Of a stretch of DNA of 10,382 nucleotides, positions 1-6,734 are shown one piece after another. The first letter of the stretch is position 1. Every line of letters starts with the position of its first letter. Source of the DNA: an uncultured Flavobacteriaceae bacterium (GTDB lineage Bacteria > Bacteroidota > Bacteroidia > Flavobacteriales > Flavobacteriaceae); assembly GCA_913044085.1 (NCBI GenBank), contig CAJWNW010000058.1, forward strand, positions 1 to 10,382. Reading direction: 5' to 3'. Under the pieces are notes generated by a model, which was given only the letters and a program-made list of their open reading frames with translations, was not told the origin of the DNA and did not search any database. Made by a program: the position numbers and the translations under genes.

Positions 1-596
1 GTTACGATTGTAAGTGAGGTTCCAATGGCTGTTTTAATGTCAATATTTGCAAAAAAGACTAAGGCAGGAATGATTAAAAATCCACCACCCGCACCTACAA
101 GCCCTGTGACGCTACCAATTAGAATCCCAATTGTTAAAATTAAGGGGTAGTTAAAGGCAACTATCTTTAATTTTACCTTTTCAATTTTTGTTTTTGGCCT
201 TTTCAACATGCTCAAGGCGGCAGGGATCATTACTACTACAAATCCGCCCAATATACCCATGCGCCTGCTAATTACAACATCGCTAATTACAAACAATTCA
301 TCTGGTATTACTGGAATTAAAAACAATCTAACAGCAGTAACACTTAGGATGGCAGGAAGGCCAAAAATAAGTGCAATTCTAAAATCTACAGTTCCTTTTT
401 GATACTGTTTAAAGCCACCTACCAAAGCGCTGCAGCCTACCACAAATAACGAATATCCTGTAGCTAATTTTTCGTCAATCATAAATAAATATGTGAACAT
501 AGGAACTGCGAGTATAGATCCGCCACCTCCAATTATACCTAAAATAATTCCTATTAGTACTGCAAAAAAATAGCCAACCGCTTCAATCAAAACCAT
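1..596 (-). CDS. TauE/SafE (TSUP) family membrane transporter, C-terminus cut by window edge
   Basis: This is the N-terminal 198 codons of a polytopic inner-membrane protein; it stays open to base 1, so the C-terminus lies outside. Sulfite exporter TauE/SafE proteins move small anions such as sulfite, sulfoacetate or other organosulfur compounds across the inner membrane, and the substrate cannot be told from sequence. The family has two homologous halves, each with a glycine-rich loop, and both loops are visible: IIGGGGSILAVP near residues 21-32 and GLVGAGGGFLIIPAL near 165-179. Hydrophobic segments lie at about 8-30, 45-62, 74-96, 113-130 and 150-182. Family members are usually about 250-270 residues, so roughly 60 are missing. 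The start is the ATG at 596-594, whose product begins MVLIEAVGYF straight into the first membrane segment. There is no Shine-Dalgarno, as is normal in Bacteroidota. It is divergent from the membrane protein gene at 755. Family assignment is firm; substrate is unknown. Confidence 0.88.
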   Translation of the reverse strand, partial: MVLIEAVGYFFAVLIGIILGIIGGGGSILAVPMFTYLFMIDEKLATGYSLFVVGCSALVGGFKQYQKGTVDFRIALIFGLPAILSVTAVRLFLIPVIPDELFVISDVVISRRMGILGGFVVVMIPAALSMLKRPKTKIEKVKLKIVAFNYPLILTIGILIGSVTGLVGAGGGFLIIPALVFFANIDIKTAIGTSLTIV

Positions 597-716
597 AATT
601 TATTATCTAAAAAAACATCATAAAGATTCTTGTTTTTGACATAGTTTTACAAATTAACAAAAATTGACATTAACATACTTTAACGCTTTACCAATCTTTT
701 TTTATATCTTAAAGTG

Positions 717-724
717 TAAATTTG
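717..724 (+). promoter_or_regulatory. Putative -7 element (TAAATTTG) for the membrane protein gene
   Basis: TAAATTTG matches the Bacteroidota -7 consensus TAnnTTTG exactly and lies 30 bases before the ATG at 755. No TTG is found at the expected -33 distance; only a T-run at 697-703 is there, so the call rests on one element. The rest of the 158-base divergent gap (597-754) is AT-rich. No equally good promoter is visible for the minus-strand transporter; the nearest is TTAATTTG (657-650, one mismatch). Confidence 0.4.
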
Positions 725-734
725 TTTGGTTAAT

Positions 735-752
735 ATGAATAACAACAGGTAA
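735..752 (+). other. Possible five-codon upstream ORF (MNNNR-stop)
   Basis: ATG at 735-737 opens a five-codon frame (Met-Asn-Asn-Asn-Arg) that ends with TAA at 750-752, two bases before the ATG of the membrane protein gene at 755. It lies downstream of the putative -7 element at 717-724, so it would be in the transcript leader. Such a frame could tune or couple translation, but one this short can arise by chance in AT-rich DNA. Whether it is translated cannot be seen. Confidence 0.15.
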
Positions 753-754
753 TT

Positions 755-1645
755 ATGGCAAAAATACGGGTATTTGACAGTTTATATAATATTTTAATAT
801 CTGAAAAAGTAAAATTGAAAATTGAAAAAATAATTCTGATTATAGGCGTGATTAGTTTTGTTATTCATCTTGCTCTCATTTACCTGAAACGCTATGGGAT
901 TTTAGATCTTTTTGAAGCGTCTAATTTTTTTGACGATCCGATTGCAGCCATCTACACGCCATTTTCTTTTATATTAATCTACGAAGTCTACTTGTTGATT
1001 TTTTACTTACCAAGATCAATAACTACCTACATTACCAAACAATATGAAATTATTACGCTTATTGTTATACGACGGATTTTTAAAGATCTGTCTAATTTGG
1101 AATTGACTTCAAATTGGTTTGAAATTAAAAATGACATCGCATTTACATATGATATAATAACTGCCTTATTGTTATTTTTTCTAATTTACCTTTTTTCATA
1201 TTTAAGGGACAATTTAGACCGCTTAGATTCATTAGATCACCTTGAAAGTCCACAAATACAGCAATTCATTAAGATTAAAAAAATAATGGCATCTGCTCTC
1301 ATTCCTATTTTTATTGTTATTGGATTATTTACTTTTAGTGGCTGGGTTACTTCTTCAGTGCCCTCTAATATTTCGGCAGCCCTCAAAGATGTCAACAGTT
1401 TGTTTTTTGACGAATTTTTCGCGGTTCTTATCATCGTAGACGTTTTATTATTATTGGTTTCTTTTTTCTATACAGATAAGTTCCACAAGGTCATTCGAAA
1501 CTCTGGGTTTATTATTTCAACAATCCTTATTCGGATGTCTTTCACGGTTGAAGGTTTTATCAATAATATCCTAATTATCGCTTCCATTGTTTTTGGTTTG
1601 GGGATTTTATGGATTCATAACAAGTTTGCAAAAAACCTGTTATAA
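755..1645 (+). CDS. Multipass integral membrane protein of unknown function
   Basis: I cannot assign this 296-residue protein to a named family. It is strongly hydrophobic, with likely membrane segments at about 25-45, 64-85, 128-150, 178-198, 219-239 and 267-288, and shorter hydrophobic stretches at 97-109 and 250-263. The most distinctive part is residues 63-112: a Pro-containing membrane segment (IAAIYTPFSFILIYEVYLL), then KQYEIITLIVIRRIFKDLS, where an Arg pair ends a hydrophobic helix. An acidic, charged linker (DNLDRLDSLDHLES, 152-165) divides the protein into halves. The layout loosely recalls voltage-sensor or ion-channel proteins, but there is no pore selectivity motif, so this is only a thought. 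It is divergent from the TauE/SafE gene across a shared 158-base gap, and a terminator overlaps its stop codon. Start: the ATG at 755; the earlier ATG at 735 is out of frame and closes at once. Confidence 0.75.
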   Translation: MAKIRVFDSLYNILISEKVKLKIEKIILIIGVISFVIHLALIYLKRYGILDLFEASNFFDDPIAAIYTPFSFILIYEVYLLIFYLPRSITTYITKQYEIITLIVIRRIFKDLSNLELTSNWFEIKNDIAFTYDIITALLLFFLIYLFSYLRDNLDRLDSLDHLESPQIQQFIKIKKIMASALIPIFIVIGLFTFSGWVTSSVPSNISAALKDVNSLFFDEFFAVLIIVDVLLLLVSFFYTDKFHKVIRNSGFIISTILIRMSFTVEGFINNILIIASIVFGLGILWIHNKFAKNLL

Positions 1646-1677
1646 AAAAAACCCAAACCTGGGTTTGGATTTTTTTT
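1644..1677. terminator. Bidirectional intrinsic terminator between convergent genes
   Basis: The hairpin pairs CCAAAC (1653-1658) with GTTTGG (1663-1668) around a four-base loop. Past one C-A mismatch the stem continues as eight A-T pairs: A-run 1644-1651 against T-run 1670-1677. Because the G+C core is flanked by A's on the left and T's on the right, it forms a hairpin plus U-tract on either strand. It overlaps the stop codon of the plus-strand membrane protein gene and lies 27 bases beyond the end of the minus-strand gene at 1704, so it can end both transcripts. Confidence 0.85.
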
Positions 1678-1703
1678 AATGAATTAAAAACACAGCTGTA
1701 TTG

Positions 1704-2156
1704 CTACTTTTTTATTTTTGAGGGGTTTTTTCTATACTTGGTCTTTAATGACTTTTTATTTTTCATCAATTCCCATTGAGCAAACTGTTCCTCAGTTAAG
1801 ATTTTTTTTAAACTTTCTTTCATGGCAATAGCTTCATCAAGCCTAGAGATATGCATATTGTAAATATCTTCTTTACTGGGGTACTCCTCAGTTTTATTTT
1901 CAATACTCAACTTTACTTTTTTTGTTTTCGCTAGAATAAGTTTATACAGCTGATCTTGTTGGTTTTGGTTTAAATCTAATTCTAGAGTCATTTTTTTAGT
2001 CCAAAGAGTAGCTTCTTGTTCAGGAGTCAGTGTTTTAAACGCTTTAATGCGGTTATTGGGCAGCTTTCCACGTTCTGAATTTACTTGTCGCGGCGGTTGT
2101 TGTGCAAATACAGAAAGACTAAAAAGGAGAACTAATATTTTAAAAATAGATTTCAT
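1704..2156 (-). CDS. Small secreted Spy/CpxP-like (LTxxQ-type) protein
   Basis: This 150-residue protein starts with a Sec signal peptide (MKSIFKILVLLFSLSVFA, probable cleavage before QQPP) and should act in the periplasm. The mature part is helical and highly charged. It carries LTPEQEATLWTKKMTLELDL at about 43-62 followed by QNQQDQLYKLI, a pattern seen in Bacteroidota relatives of Spy/CpxP, and a second copy of the theme near 120-127 (LTEEQFAQW). In characterised Spy/CpxP proteins, LTxxQ motifs belong to a helical cradle that binds unfolded envelope proteins. The tail is very Lys-rich (MKNKKSLKTKYRKNPSKIKK). It lies 26 bases after the metzincin gene on the same strand, so the two may be co-transcribed, although a possible promoter lies in between. 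A chaperone-like or inhibitory role toward the protease is a guess. Envelope localisation is well supported; family membership less so. Confidence 0.8.
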   Translation of the reverse strand: MKSIFKILVLLFSLSVFAQQPPRQVNSERGKLPNNRIKAFKTLTPEQEATLWTKKMTLELDLNQNQQDQLYKLILAKTKKVKLSIENKTEEYPSKEDIYNMHISRLDEAIAMKESLKKILTEEQFAQWELMKNKKSLKTKYRKNPSKIKK

Positions 2157-2176
2157 AGCGATTTTTTTTAAATATA

Positions 2177-2208
2177 CAAAAACTATTCCGGATTTAGAAC
2201 AGCCTCAA
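2177..2208 (-). promoter_or_regulatory. Possible promoter for the Spy-like gene
   Basis: On the minus strand, TTG (2208-2206) is followed after 20 bases by TAGTTTTTG (2185-2177). This resembles TTG-N19-TAnnTTTG but has one extra base inside the -7 element. It spans the last codons of the metalloprotease gene and would start RNA about 15 bases before the ATG at 2156. If real, the small gene could be expressed separately from the protease. Confidence 0.3.
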
Positions 2209-4672
2209 TCCGTTCCACAATATCTTGAAGATGGATGCGCGTCATACCATCTGTGGTTCTAATAATTTCCTGTTTTGTCATGCGCTTAATTTCATTTAAT
2301 TCAAATCGACTAACAGCTCTAATGTCCGACTGACTTGTATTTACAGCGGTTGATTTTACATAATCGCTGCCCAATCTTTTGCTTTGATCTTCAGCTTTTA
2401 TTATATAAGCAAGCCGGTCAATATGCGCTCTTTGAAGATTTCGGCGGTAGGTGTCAATTTTTTGACCTCTTTTGAGTTCTCTCCATATACTGTTGCGCAG
2501 TGCAGTGGTTAAATCTGTCAGTTTAAAAGCCTCTGAACCGTTCAAGGTTTCATTTTCAATAAGCCGCGCCATTTTCCCCAAACTCAATAGATTTTTCAAA
2601 GTTCGCTCTTGTAACTTGCGGATGCGTTCTACAGAACCTGAATACTCAATGCGTTCAAAAATAGTTTTGTCTATCAACCATGAGGGGGTTTGAAACAATT
2701 CTTTATCCAAAAAGTCCAGAGCCTTTGCTTGTTTTACTTTAGATACATGGGTGTATACTGCGCCTTCTTGATCGGCTGTTTTGTAATGCTCGTAAACACC
2801 TCCAATATGATTCGCAACATGCCCCATATAGCGGTTGAATTGCGAAAGAACTTGCCCATACATGGCTTCCAAATCTTTGTAATCTTCTCCATCTTTGGTT
2901 GTCCATTGAATCAAATTAGGAACAATACGCTCCAAGTTTTTAATCCCATAGGAGCTGGCCAATACGGCATCGTCACCAAGGTCTTCTGTTTGGGAACTTG
3001 GATCTACAACATCACCTGCTTGCTGGTGTCCAAAGCGATACATGGGATCTCCAGCATGTTTTGTAATCCAACTGTTTAATATTTCTTTTTCTTCTACAGC
3101 AGTTTTTCCGGGTATTGGCCGGTACCCCCAAGCAATGGCATATTTATCATAAACACCAATGTTAGGCATAAGCGCGACACCTTTGTCTTGAGGCTGTGCG
3201 ACATAATTAAAGCGTGCATAATCCATGATAGAGGGCGCGGTGCCATATTTTTGAGTGAATTCAGCATTTCTTAAATCTTCTACCTTATAGGCGCAACTGC
3301 TGCCCATATTATGTGGGAGACCGAGGGTGTGACCAACTTCATGTGCCGACACAAACCGAATCAGGCGCCCCATAACCTCATCTTCAAATTCAGCACCTCG
3401 AGCTTCAGGGTTGATGGCTGCTGTTTGAACAAAAAACCAGCCACGAAGCAAGGTCATAACATTGTGGTACCAATTGATGTCACTTTCTAAAATTTCTCCT
3501 GTTCTTGGGTCGCTTACATGGGGGCCATTTGCATTTGGAATTGGTGATGCTAAATACCTTACTACAGAGTAACGAACATCCTCTGGACTCCATTCGGGAT
3601 CTTCCTCAGTGGATGGAGGGTCTGCTGCAAGGATGGCATTTTTAAAACCGGCTGCTTCAAAAGCGACTTGCCAATCTTCTATGCCTTGTTTGATGTATTT
3701 GCGCCATTTTTTAGGGGTGGCACGATCAATATAATAAATAATTGGTTTTTTAGGTTCCACCAATTCTCCAGCTTCAAATTTGTCGAGGTCTTCTGCTTTG
3801 ATTTCAAGTCGCCAACGGTCTAAATACACTAATTCTCGACTTCTTTGATCCTCCAATCCATAATCGACTTGCCCCCTTGCAAACCAACCTACACGTTGGT
3901 CAAAATAGCGACGCTTCATTGGGTTTTGAGGCAATAAAATCATTGAATTATTGATTTCAACTGAAATGGTTCCTATGCTAGAATTTGATGGCGGTTCCGA
4001 TGCTGCATAGGTTTTAACATGTCTGGCTTCAATATTTTTTGGATAACTTTTGACACTTTCAATAAATGACTTGTTATTTTCTAGGCGGGATATTTTGTAT
4101 TGTTTTCTCCGATAGTTCGCTAATCCAAGTGCTTTCACATCCGTTTTAAATAAATCTGTTACATTAATAACAGTTGCAGTGGAATCATTGCTGTAGGCTT
4201 TAATCGGAAATGTGTATAAAACTGGCTCAAAGTTTGAATTCACAACTGCTTCATGTACGGGCAGAGAATCTGCTGCAAAAACTTCATGAGAGACAACTCT
4301 CAATAAGACTTTTTTATCTTTTTTTTGCCATCTCAAAACTTGGGTGTTTTGCTTTCCACCGCCAAATCCAATACCAGATGCTGTTTTCGCAATGCGACTG
4401 ACCATGAGCATTTCTTTTTCAAACAATGAATCTGGAATTTCGTAATAAAAATCGGTTTCAATTTTATGAACTTTAAAAAGCCCATCATCAGAAACAGCAT
4501 CTTTTGTGATGACTTCTGAATAGGGTTTGATTCCATCCTTCTTTGGCTTGGTGCTGGTTTTTGATACGTTGTCTTTGTTTTTTTTAACCGAGCCTGCCTT
4601 GATGCTGATAGCACAAGAATGGAGAACCACAAGTGCGGCTAATAAAACAGTTGTTTTTAAGATTGTTTTCAT
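2183..4672 (-). CDS. Metzincin-type zinc metalloprotease lipoprotein (DUF5117/DUF5118/DUF4953)
   Basis: This 829-residue protein begins with a lipoprotein signal (MKTILKTTVLLAALVVLHSC; acylated Cys20), which places it in the cell envelope. The zinc site is HEVGHTLGLPH (444-454), the full metzincin signature HExxHxxGxxH with ligands His444, His448 and His454 and catalytic Glu445. The Met-turn follows at SIMDY (481-485). Domain order fits the Bacteroidota family: a DUF5118-like segment at about 48-95, DUF5117-like beta-rich region at about 100-290, and the DUF4953 zinc-protease region from about 330 into the C-terminal third. The residues just before the zinc site (SDINWYHNVM, 397-406) also look conserved. 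Total length is near the family norm of about 800-850, and the gene is intact. The natural substrate is unknown; cleavage of envelope or extracellular protein is inferred. It lies 51 bases after lysS on the same strand with no clear terminator between, so read-through is plausible. No convincing promoter was found before its ATG at 4672. Confidence 0.92.
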   Translation of the reverse strand: MKTILKTTVLLAALVVLHSCAISIKAGSVKKNKDNVSKTSTKPKKDGIKPYSEVITKDAVSDDGLFKVHKIETDFYYEIPDSLFEKEMLMVSRIAKTASGIGFGGGKQNTQVLRWQKKDKKVLLRVVSHEVFAADSLPVHEAVVNSNFEPVLYTFPIKAYSNDSTATVINVTDLFKTDVKALGLANYRRKQYKISRLENNKSFIESVKSYPKNIEARHVKTYAASEPPSNSSIGTISVEINNSMILLPQNPMKRRYFDQRVGWFARGQVDYGLEDQRSRELVYLDRWRLEIKAEDLDKFEAGELVEPKKPIIYYIDRATPKKWRKYIKQGIEDWQVAFEAAGFKNAILAADPPSTEEDPEWSPEDVRYSVVRYLASPIPNANGPHVSDPRTGEILESDINWYHNVMTLLRGWFFVQTAAINPEARGAEFEDEVMGRLIRFVSAHEVGHTLGLPHNMGSSCAYKVEDLRNAEFTQKYGTAPSIMDYARFNYVAQPQDKGVALMPNIGVYDKYAIAWGYRPIPGKTAVEEKEILNSWITKHAGDPMYRFGHQQAGDVVDPSSQTEDLGDDAVLASSYGIKNLERIVPNLIQWTTKDGEDYKDLEAMYGQVLSQFNRYMGHVANHIGGVYEHYKTADQEGAVYTHVSKVKQAKALDFLDKELFQTPSWLIDKTIFERIEYSGSVERIRKLQERTLKNLLSLGKMARLIENETLNGSEAFKLTDLTTALRNSIWRELKRGQKIDTYRRNLQRAHIDRLAYIIKAEDQSKRLGSDYVKSTAVNTSQSDIRAVSRFELNEIKRMTKQEIIRTTDGMTRIHLQDIVERIEAVLNPE

Positions 4673-4723
4673 TGTCTTATAGAAATTACAATATAGTGAT
4701 AGTCTAGGCTTATATTTTAGGGT

Positions 4724-6421
4724 TTAGTCCAAAAGTTTAACTATAAGCTGATTCTCTGTTTTGACAACTTTTGCCAATCCTTGCTTTGTTAAACTTTTCA
4801 TTGCTTTATCCCACCCCTTATTACTAAGCCCAGCTTGTATTTTTATTTCGGATAGGCGTACGGTTTTTTTGTTTTGAATGATGTCGAAAATAGTTTTTTC
4901 ATTTTCATTTAAATCCAAAGATTTTTTCTCCGGTTTCATTTGTGGAAAAAATAAAACCTCTTGTATGGATGCATTATTGGTTAAAAACATAATCAAGCGG
5001 TCCATTCCAATGCCCATTCCAGAATTTGGAGGCATTCCATATTCCAAAGCCCTCAGAAAATCTTCATCAATAAATTGAGTCGCTTCATCATCGCCTCGTT
5101 CGGCCAATGTTAATTGTGCTTCAAAGCGCTGGCGTTGATCTATGGGGTCGTTCAGCTCGGAGTAAGCGTTGGCGATTTCTTTTCCGCACACCATCAGTTC
5201 AAAGCGTTCGGTCAAATCTGGATTGCTGCGGTGTTCTTTACAAAGTGGACTCATTTCTTTTGGATAGTCTGTAATATAGGTTGGCTGAATGTAGTTCCCT
5301 TCGCATTTTTGACCAAAAATTTCATCAATTAATTTACCTTTTCCCATAATCTCATCAACTTCTATCCCCATACCTAAGGCAGCTGTTCTTAGTTCTTCTT
5401 CTGACTTTCCTGTAATGTCATAGCCTGTAAATTCTTTTATGGCTTCTGTCATAGTGACTCTAGCATAGGGTGCTTTGAAATCAATTTCATGGGCGCCAAA
5501 GGTGGCTTTGGTAGTCCCATTGACTGCATTGGCACAAAACTCTAAGAGTTGCTCACAAAATTCCATCATCCAATTATAGTCCTTGTAGGCCACATAAATT
5601 TCCATGGCTGTAAATTCAGGATTGTGGGTGCGGTCCATACCTTCATTTCTGAAATTTTTTGAGAATTCATAAACCCCGTCAAATCCACCAACAATCAGAC
5701 GTTTTAGGTACAATTCATTAGCAATACGCATGTACAAGGGAATGTCCAAGCTGTTGTGATGGGTAACGAATGGTCGTGCTGCAGCGCCTCCAGGAATGGG
5801 TTGTAAGACAGGTGTTTCTACTTCAAAATACCCAGCATCATTAAAAAATTTTCGCATCGCATTAAACAGCTTTGTTCTCTTAATAAAGACCGCCTTGACA
5901 TGAGGATTCACCGCTAAGTCTGCATAGCGTTGACGGTAGCGCATTTCAGGATCGTTGAATTCGTCATAAGAATTTCCATCCGCATCTGTTTTTGGAAGTG
6001 GGAGCGGTTTGAGTGCCTTGCTCAAAAGTTTAAAATTTTTGACCAGGATTGTTTTTTCGCCCACTTGAGTGATAAATAATTCTCCTTCAATTCCAATAAT
6101 ATCTCCTAAATCTAAAAGTTTTTTAAAGACATCATTGTAGGCAGACTTGTCTTCACCCGGACAAATTTCATCTCTATTAAAATAGACTTGAATGCGCCCT
6201 TCACTGTCTTGAATTTCCGTGAATGCAGCCTTCCCTTGCACTTTTTTTCGCATTAAGCGTCCAGCAATAACCACCTTTTCTCCTTCTATAAAATTGGATT
6301 TTATACTCAGACTGCTATGGGTTACAGGAAATAGGTCGGCGGGATAAGGATTGATTCCTAACGCACGAAGCTTTGAAAGTTTTTCGCGTCGGACAAGTTC
6401 TTGTTCGGAAAGCTGTGCCAT
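4724..6421 (-). CDS. lysS: Lysyl-tRNA synthetase, class II, with C-terminal winged-helix-like extension
   Basis: The enzyme charges tRNA-Lys with lysine using ATP, in the cytoplasm. The N-terminal OB-fold that reads the anticodon covers about 47-135 (VVIAGRLMRKKVQGKAAF). The class II core follows: motif 1 near 199-218 (FEVETPVLQPIPGGAAARPF), motif 2 at 257-274 (FRNEGMDRTHNPEFTAME) and motif 3 at 468-475 (GMGIGMDR) running to FFPQMKPE (491-498). A typical bacterial LysRS stops near there, at about 500 residues; this one is 565. The extra 65 or so residues form a probable helix-turn-helix with wing: helices near 505-516, 522-531 and 534-548, then a beta wing (VVKTENQLIVKLL). Similar tails are, to my knowledge, common in Bacteroidota LysRS; their role is not settled. 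The ATG at 6421 is preceded by a near-ideal promoter 24 bases upstream. The gene leads a same-strand run with the metalloprotease. Confidence 0.98.
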   Translation of the reverse strand: MAQLSEQELVRREKLSKLRALGINPYPADLFPVTHSSLSIKSNFIEGEKVVIAGRLMRKKVQGKAAFTEIQDSEGRIQVYFNRDEICPGEDKSAYNDVFKKLLDLGDIIGIEGELFITQVGEKTILVKNFKLLSKALKPLPLPKTDADGNSYDEFNDPEMRYRQRYADLAVNPHVKAVFIKRTKLFNAMRKFFNDAGYFEVETPVLQPIPGGAAARPFVTHHNSLDIPLYMRIANELYLKRLIVGGFDGVYEFSKNFRNEGMDRTHNPEFTAMEIYVAYKDYNWMMEFCEQLLEFCANAVNGTTKATFGAHEIDFKAPYARVTMTEAIKEFTGYDITGKSEEELRTAALGMGIEVDEIMGKGKLIDEIFGQKCEGNYIQPTYITDYPKEMSPLCKEHRSNPDLTERFELMVCGKEIANAYSELNDPIDQRQRFEAQLTLAERGDDEATQFIDEDFLRALEYGMPPNSGMGIGMDRLIMFLTNNASIQEVLFFPQMKPEKKSLDLNENEKTIFDIIQNKKTVRLSEIKIQAGLSNKGWDKAMKSLTKQGLAKVVKTENQLIVKLLD

Positions 6422-6444
6422 AGTTGTTTAATCTTAATTGATAA

Positions 6445-6474
6445 CAAATATAACGACTCTGCATTGGATTTCAA
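6445..6474 (-). promoter_or_regulatory. lysS promoter (TTG-N19-TATATTTG)
   Basis: Reading the minus strand, TTG (6474-6472) is followed by exactly 19 bases and then TATATTTG (6452-6445), a full match to the Bacteroidota housekeeping promoter at its preferred spacing. Transcription should start near 6438, giving a leader of about 17 bases before the lysS ATG. It is one of the two best promoter matches in the window. Confidence 0.75.
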
Positions 6475-6496
6475 TAGGGAATTTAAAATTCAATAG
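6470..6496. repeat. Palindrome flanked by direct repeats between divergent promoters
   Basis: GAATTT (6479-6484) and AAATTC (6486-6491) form a perfect 13-base inverted repeat around one central A. Two copies of TTCAATAG (6470-6477 and 6489-6496) start 19 bases apart, about two helical turns. The left copy contains the -33 TTG of the lysS promoter and the right copy lies before the putative pmp3 promoter. This could be an operator for a dimeric regulator, but AT-rich spacers can give such patterns by chance. Confidence 0.35.
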
Positions 6497-6514
6497 TTTG
6501 TAACGATTTTGATG

Positions 6515-6522
6515 TATTTTTG
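6515..6522 (+). promoter_or_regulatory. Putative -7 element (TATTTTTG) for pmp3-lipB
   Basis: TATTTTTG matches TAnnTTTG exactly and would start RNA about 30 bases before the ATG at 6559. The nearest upstream TTTG (6497-6500) is only 14 bases away, shorter than usual, so the -33 part is weak. No other promoter lies before lipB, so this one probably drives both genes. Confidence 0.45.
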
Positions 6523-6558
6523 TCTTATTGTAGCGTTATAATTTTCAAATTTATTACG

Positions 6559-6717
6559 ATGAGTATTTGGCGGGTTTTATTGTCCATTTTATTTCCACCC
6601 CTAGCAGTAGTAGATAAGGGCTGTGGTTCTTTTGTAATTGTTTTTATTTTGACGCTTTGTGGTTGGGTGCCAGGTGTTATTGCTGCTTTGGTCATTCTTA
6701 ATAATCCAAATCACTAA
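6559..6717 (+). CDS. Pmp3/YqaE (UPF0057) family small membrane protein
   Basis: This 52-residue, two-helix membrane protein is a close match to the Pmp3/UPF0057 family. The signature LSILFPPLAVVDKGCG (8-23) is intact, followed by a second hydrophobic helix and the usual ending GWVPGVIAALVILNN (35-49). In yeast and plants, Pmp3 homologues affect membrane potential and salt tolerance; in bacteria they are often stress-linked, with unclear mechanism. The ATG at 6559 is chosen because the product then begins MSIWRVLL, as in the family. A longer in-frame reading from a TTG at 6520 would add 13 unrelated residues and begin inside the -7 element. It ends 17 bases before lipB on the same strand, so the two probably share a transcript. 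Confidence 0.92.
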   Translation: MSIWRVLLSILFPPLAVVDKGCGSFVIVFILTLCGWVPGVIAALVILNNPNH

Positions 6718-6734
6718 TCCCTTATTTTTACAAC

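Noticed and set aside
208..402. Plus-strand 64-residue reading frame
   Set aside because: It lies opposite the TauE/SafE gene, whose minus-strand product carries the family motifs. The plus-strand product has no recognisable features.
2690..3079. Plus-strand 129-residue reading frame with hydrophobic stretches
   Set aside because: It is antisense to the metzincin protease, within a well-conserved region. The hydrophobic look comes from the complement of codons in the real gene.
4333..4632. Minus-strand 99-residue frame inside the metalloprotease gene
   Set aside because: It is an alternative frame of the N-terminal coding region. The main frame carries the lipoprotein signal and DUF5118-like sequence.
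4673..4736. Possible promoter for the metalloprotease gene (AACTTTTG, 4737-4730, and TATATTG near 4698-4692)
   Set aside because: Each departs from TAnnTTTG and neither has a TTG at the right distance, so no promoter was called; read-through from lysS is equally likely.
6520..6558. Longer start (TTG at 6520) for the Pmp3-like gene
   Set aside because: The TTG lies within the putative -7 element, and the 13 added residues do not resemble the family. The ATG at 6559 gives the standard N-terminus.
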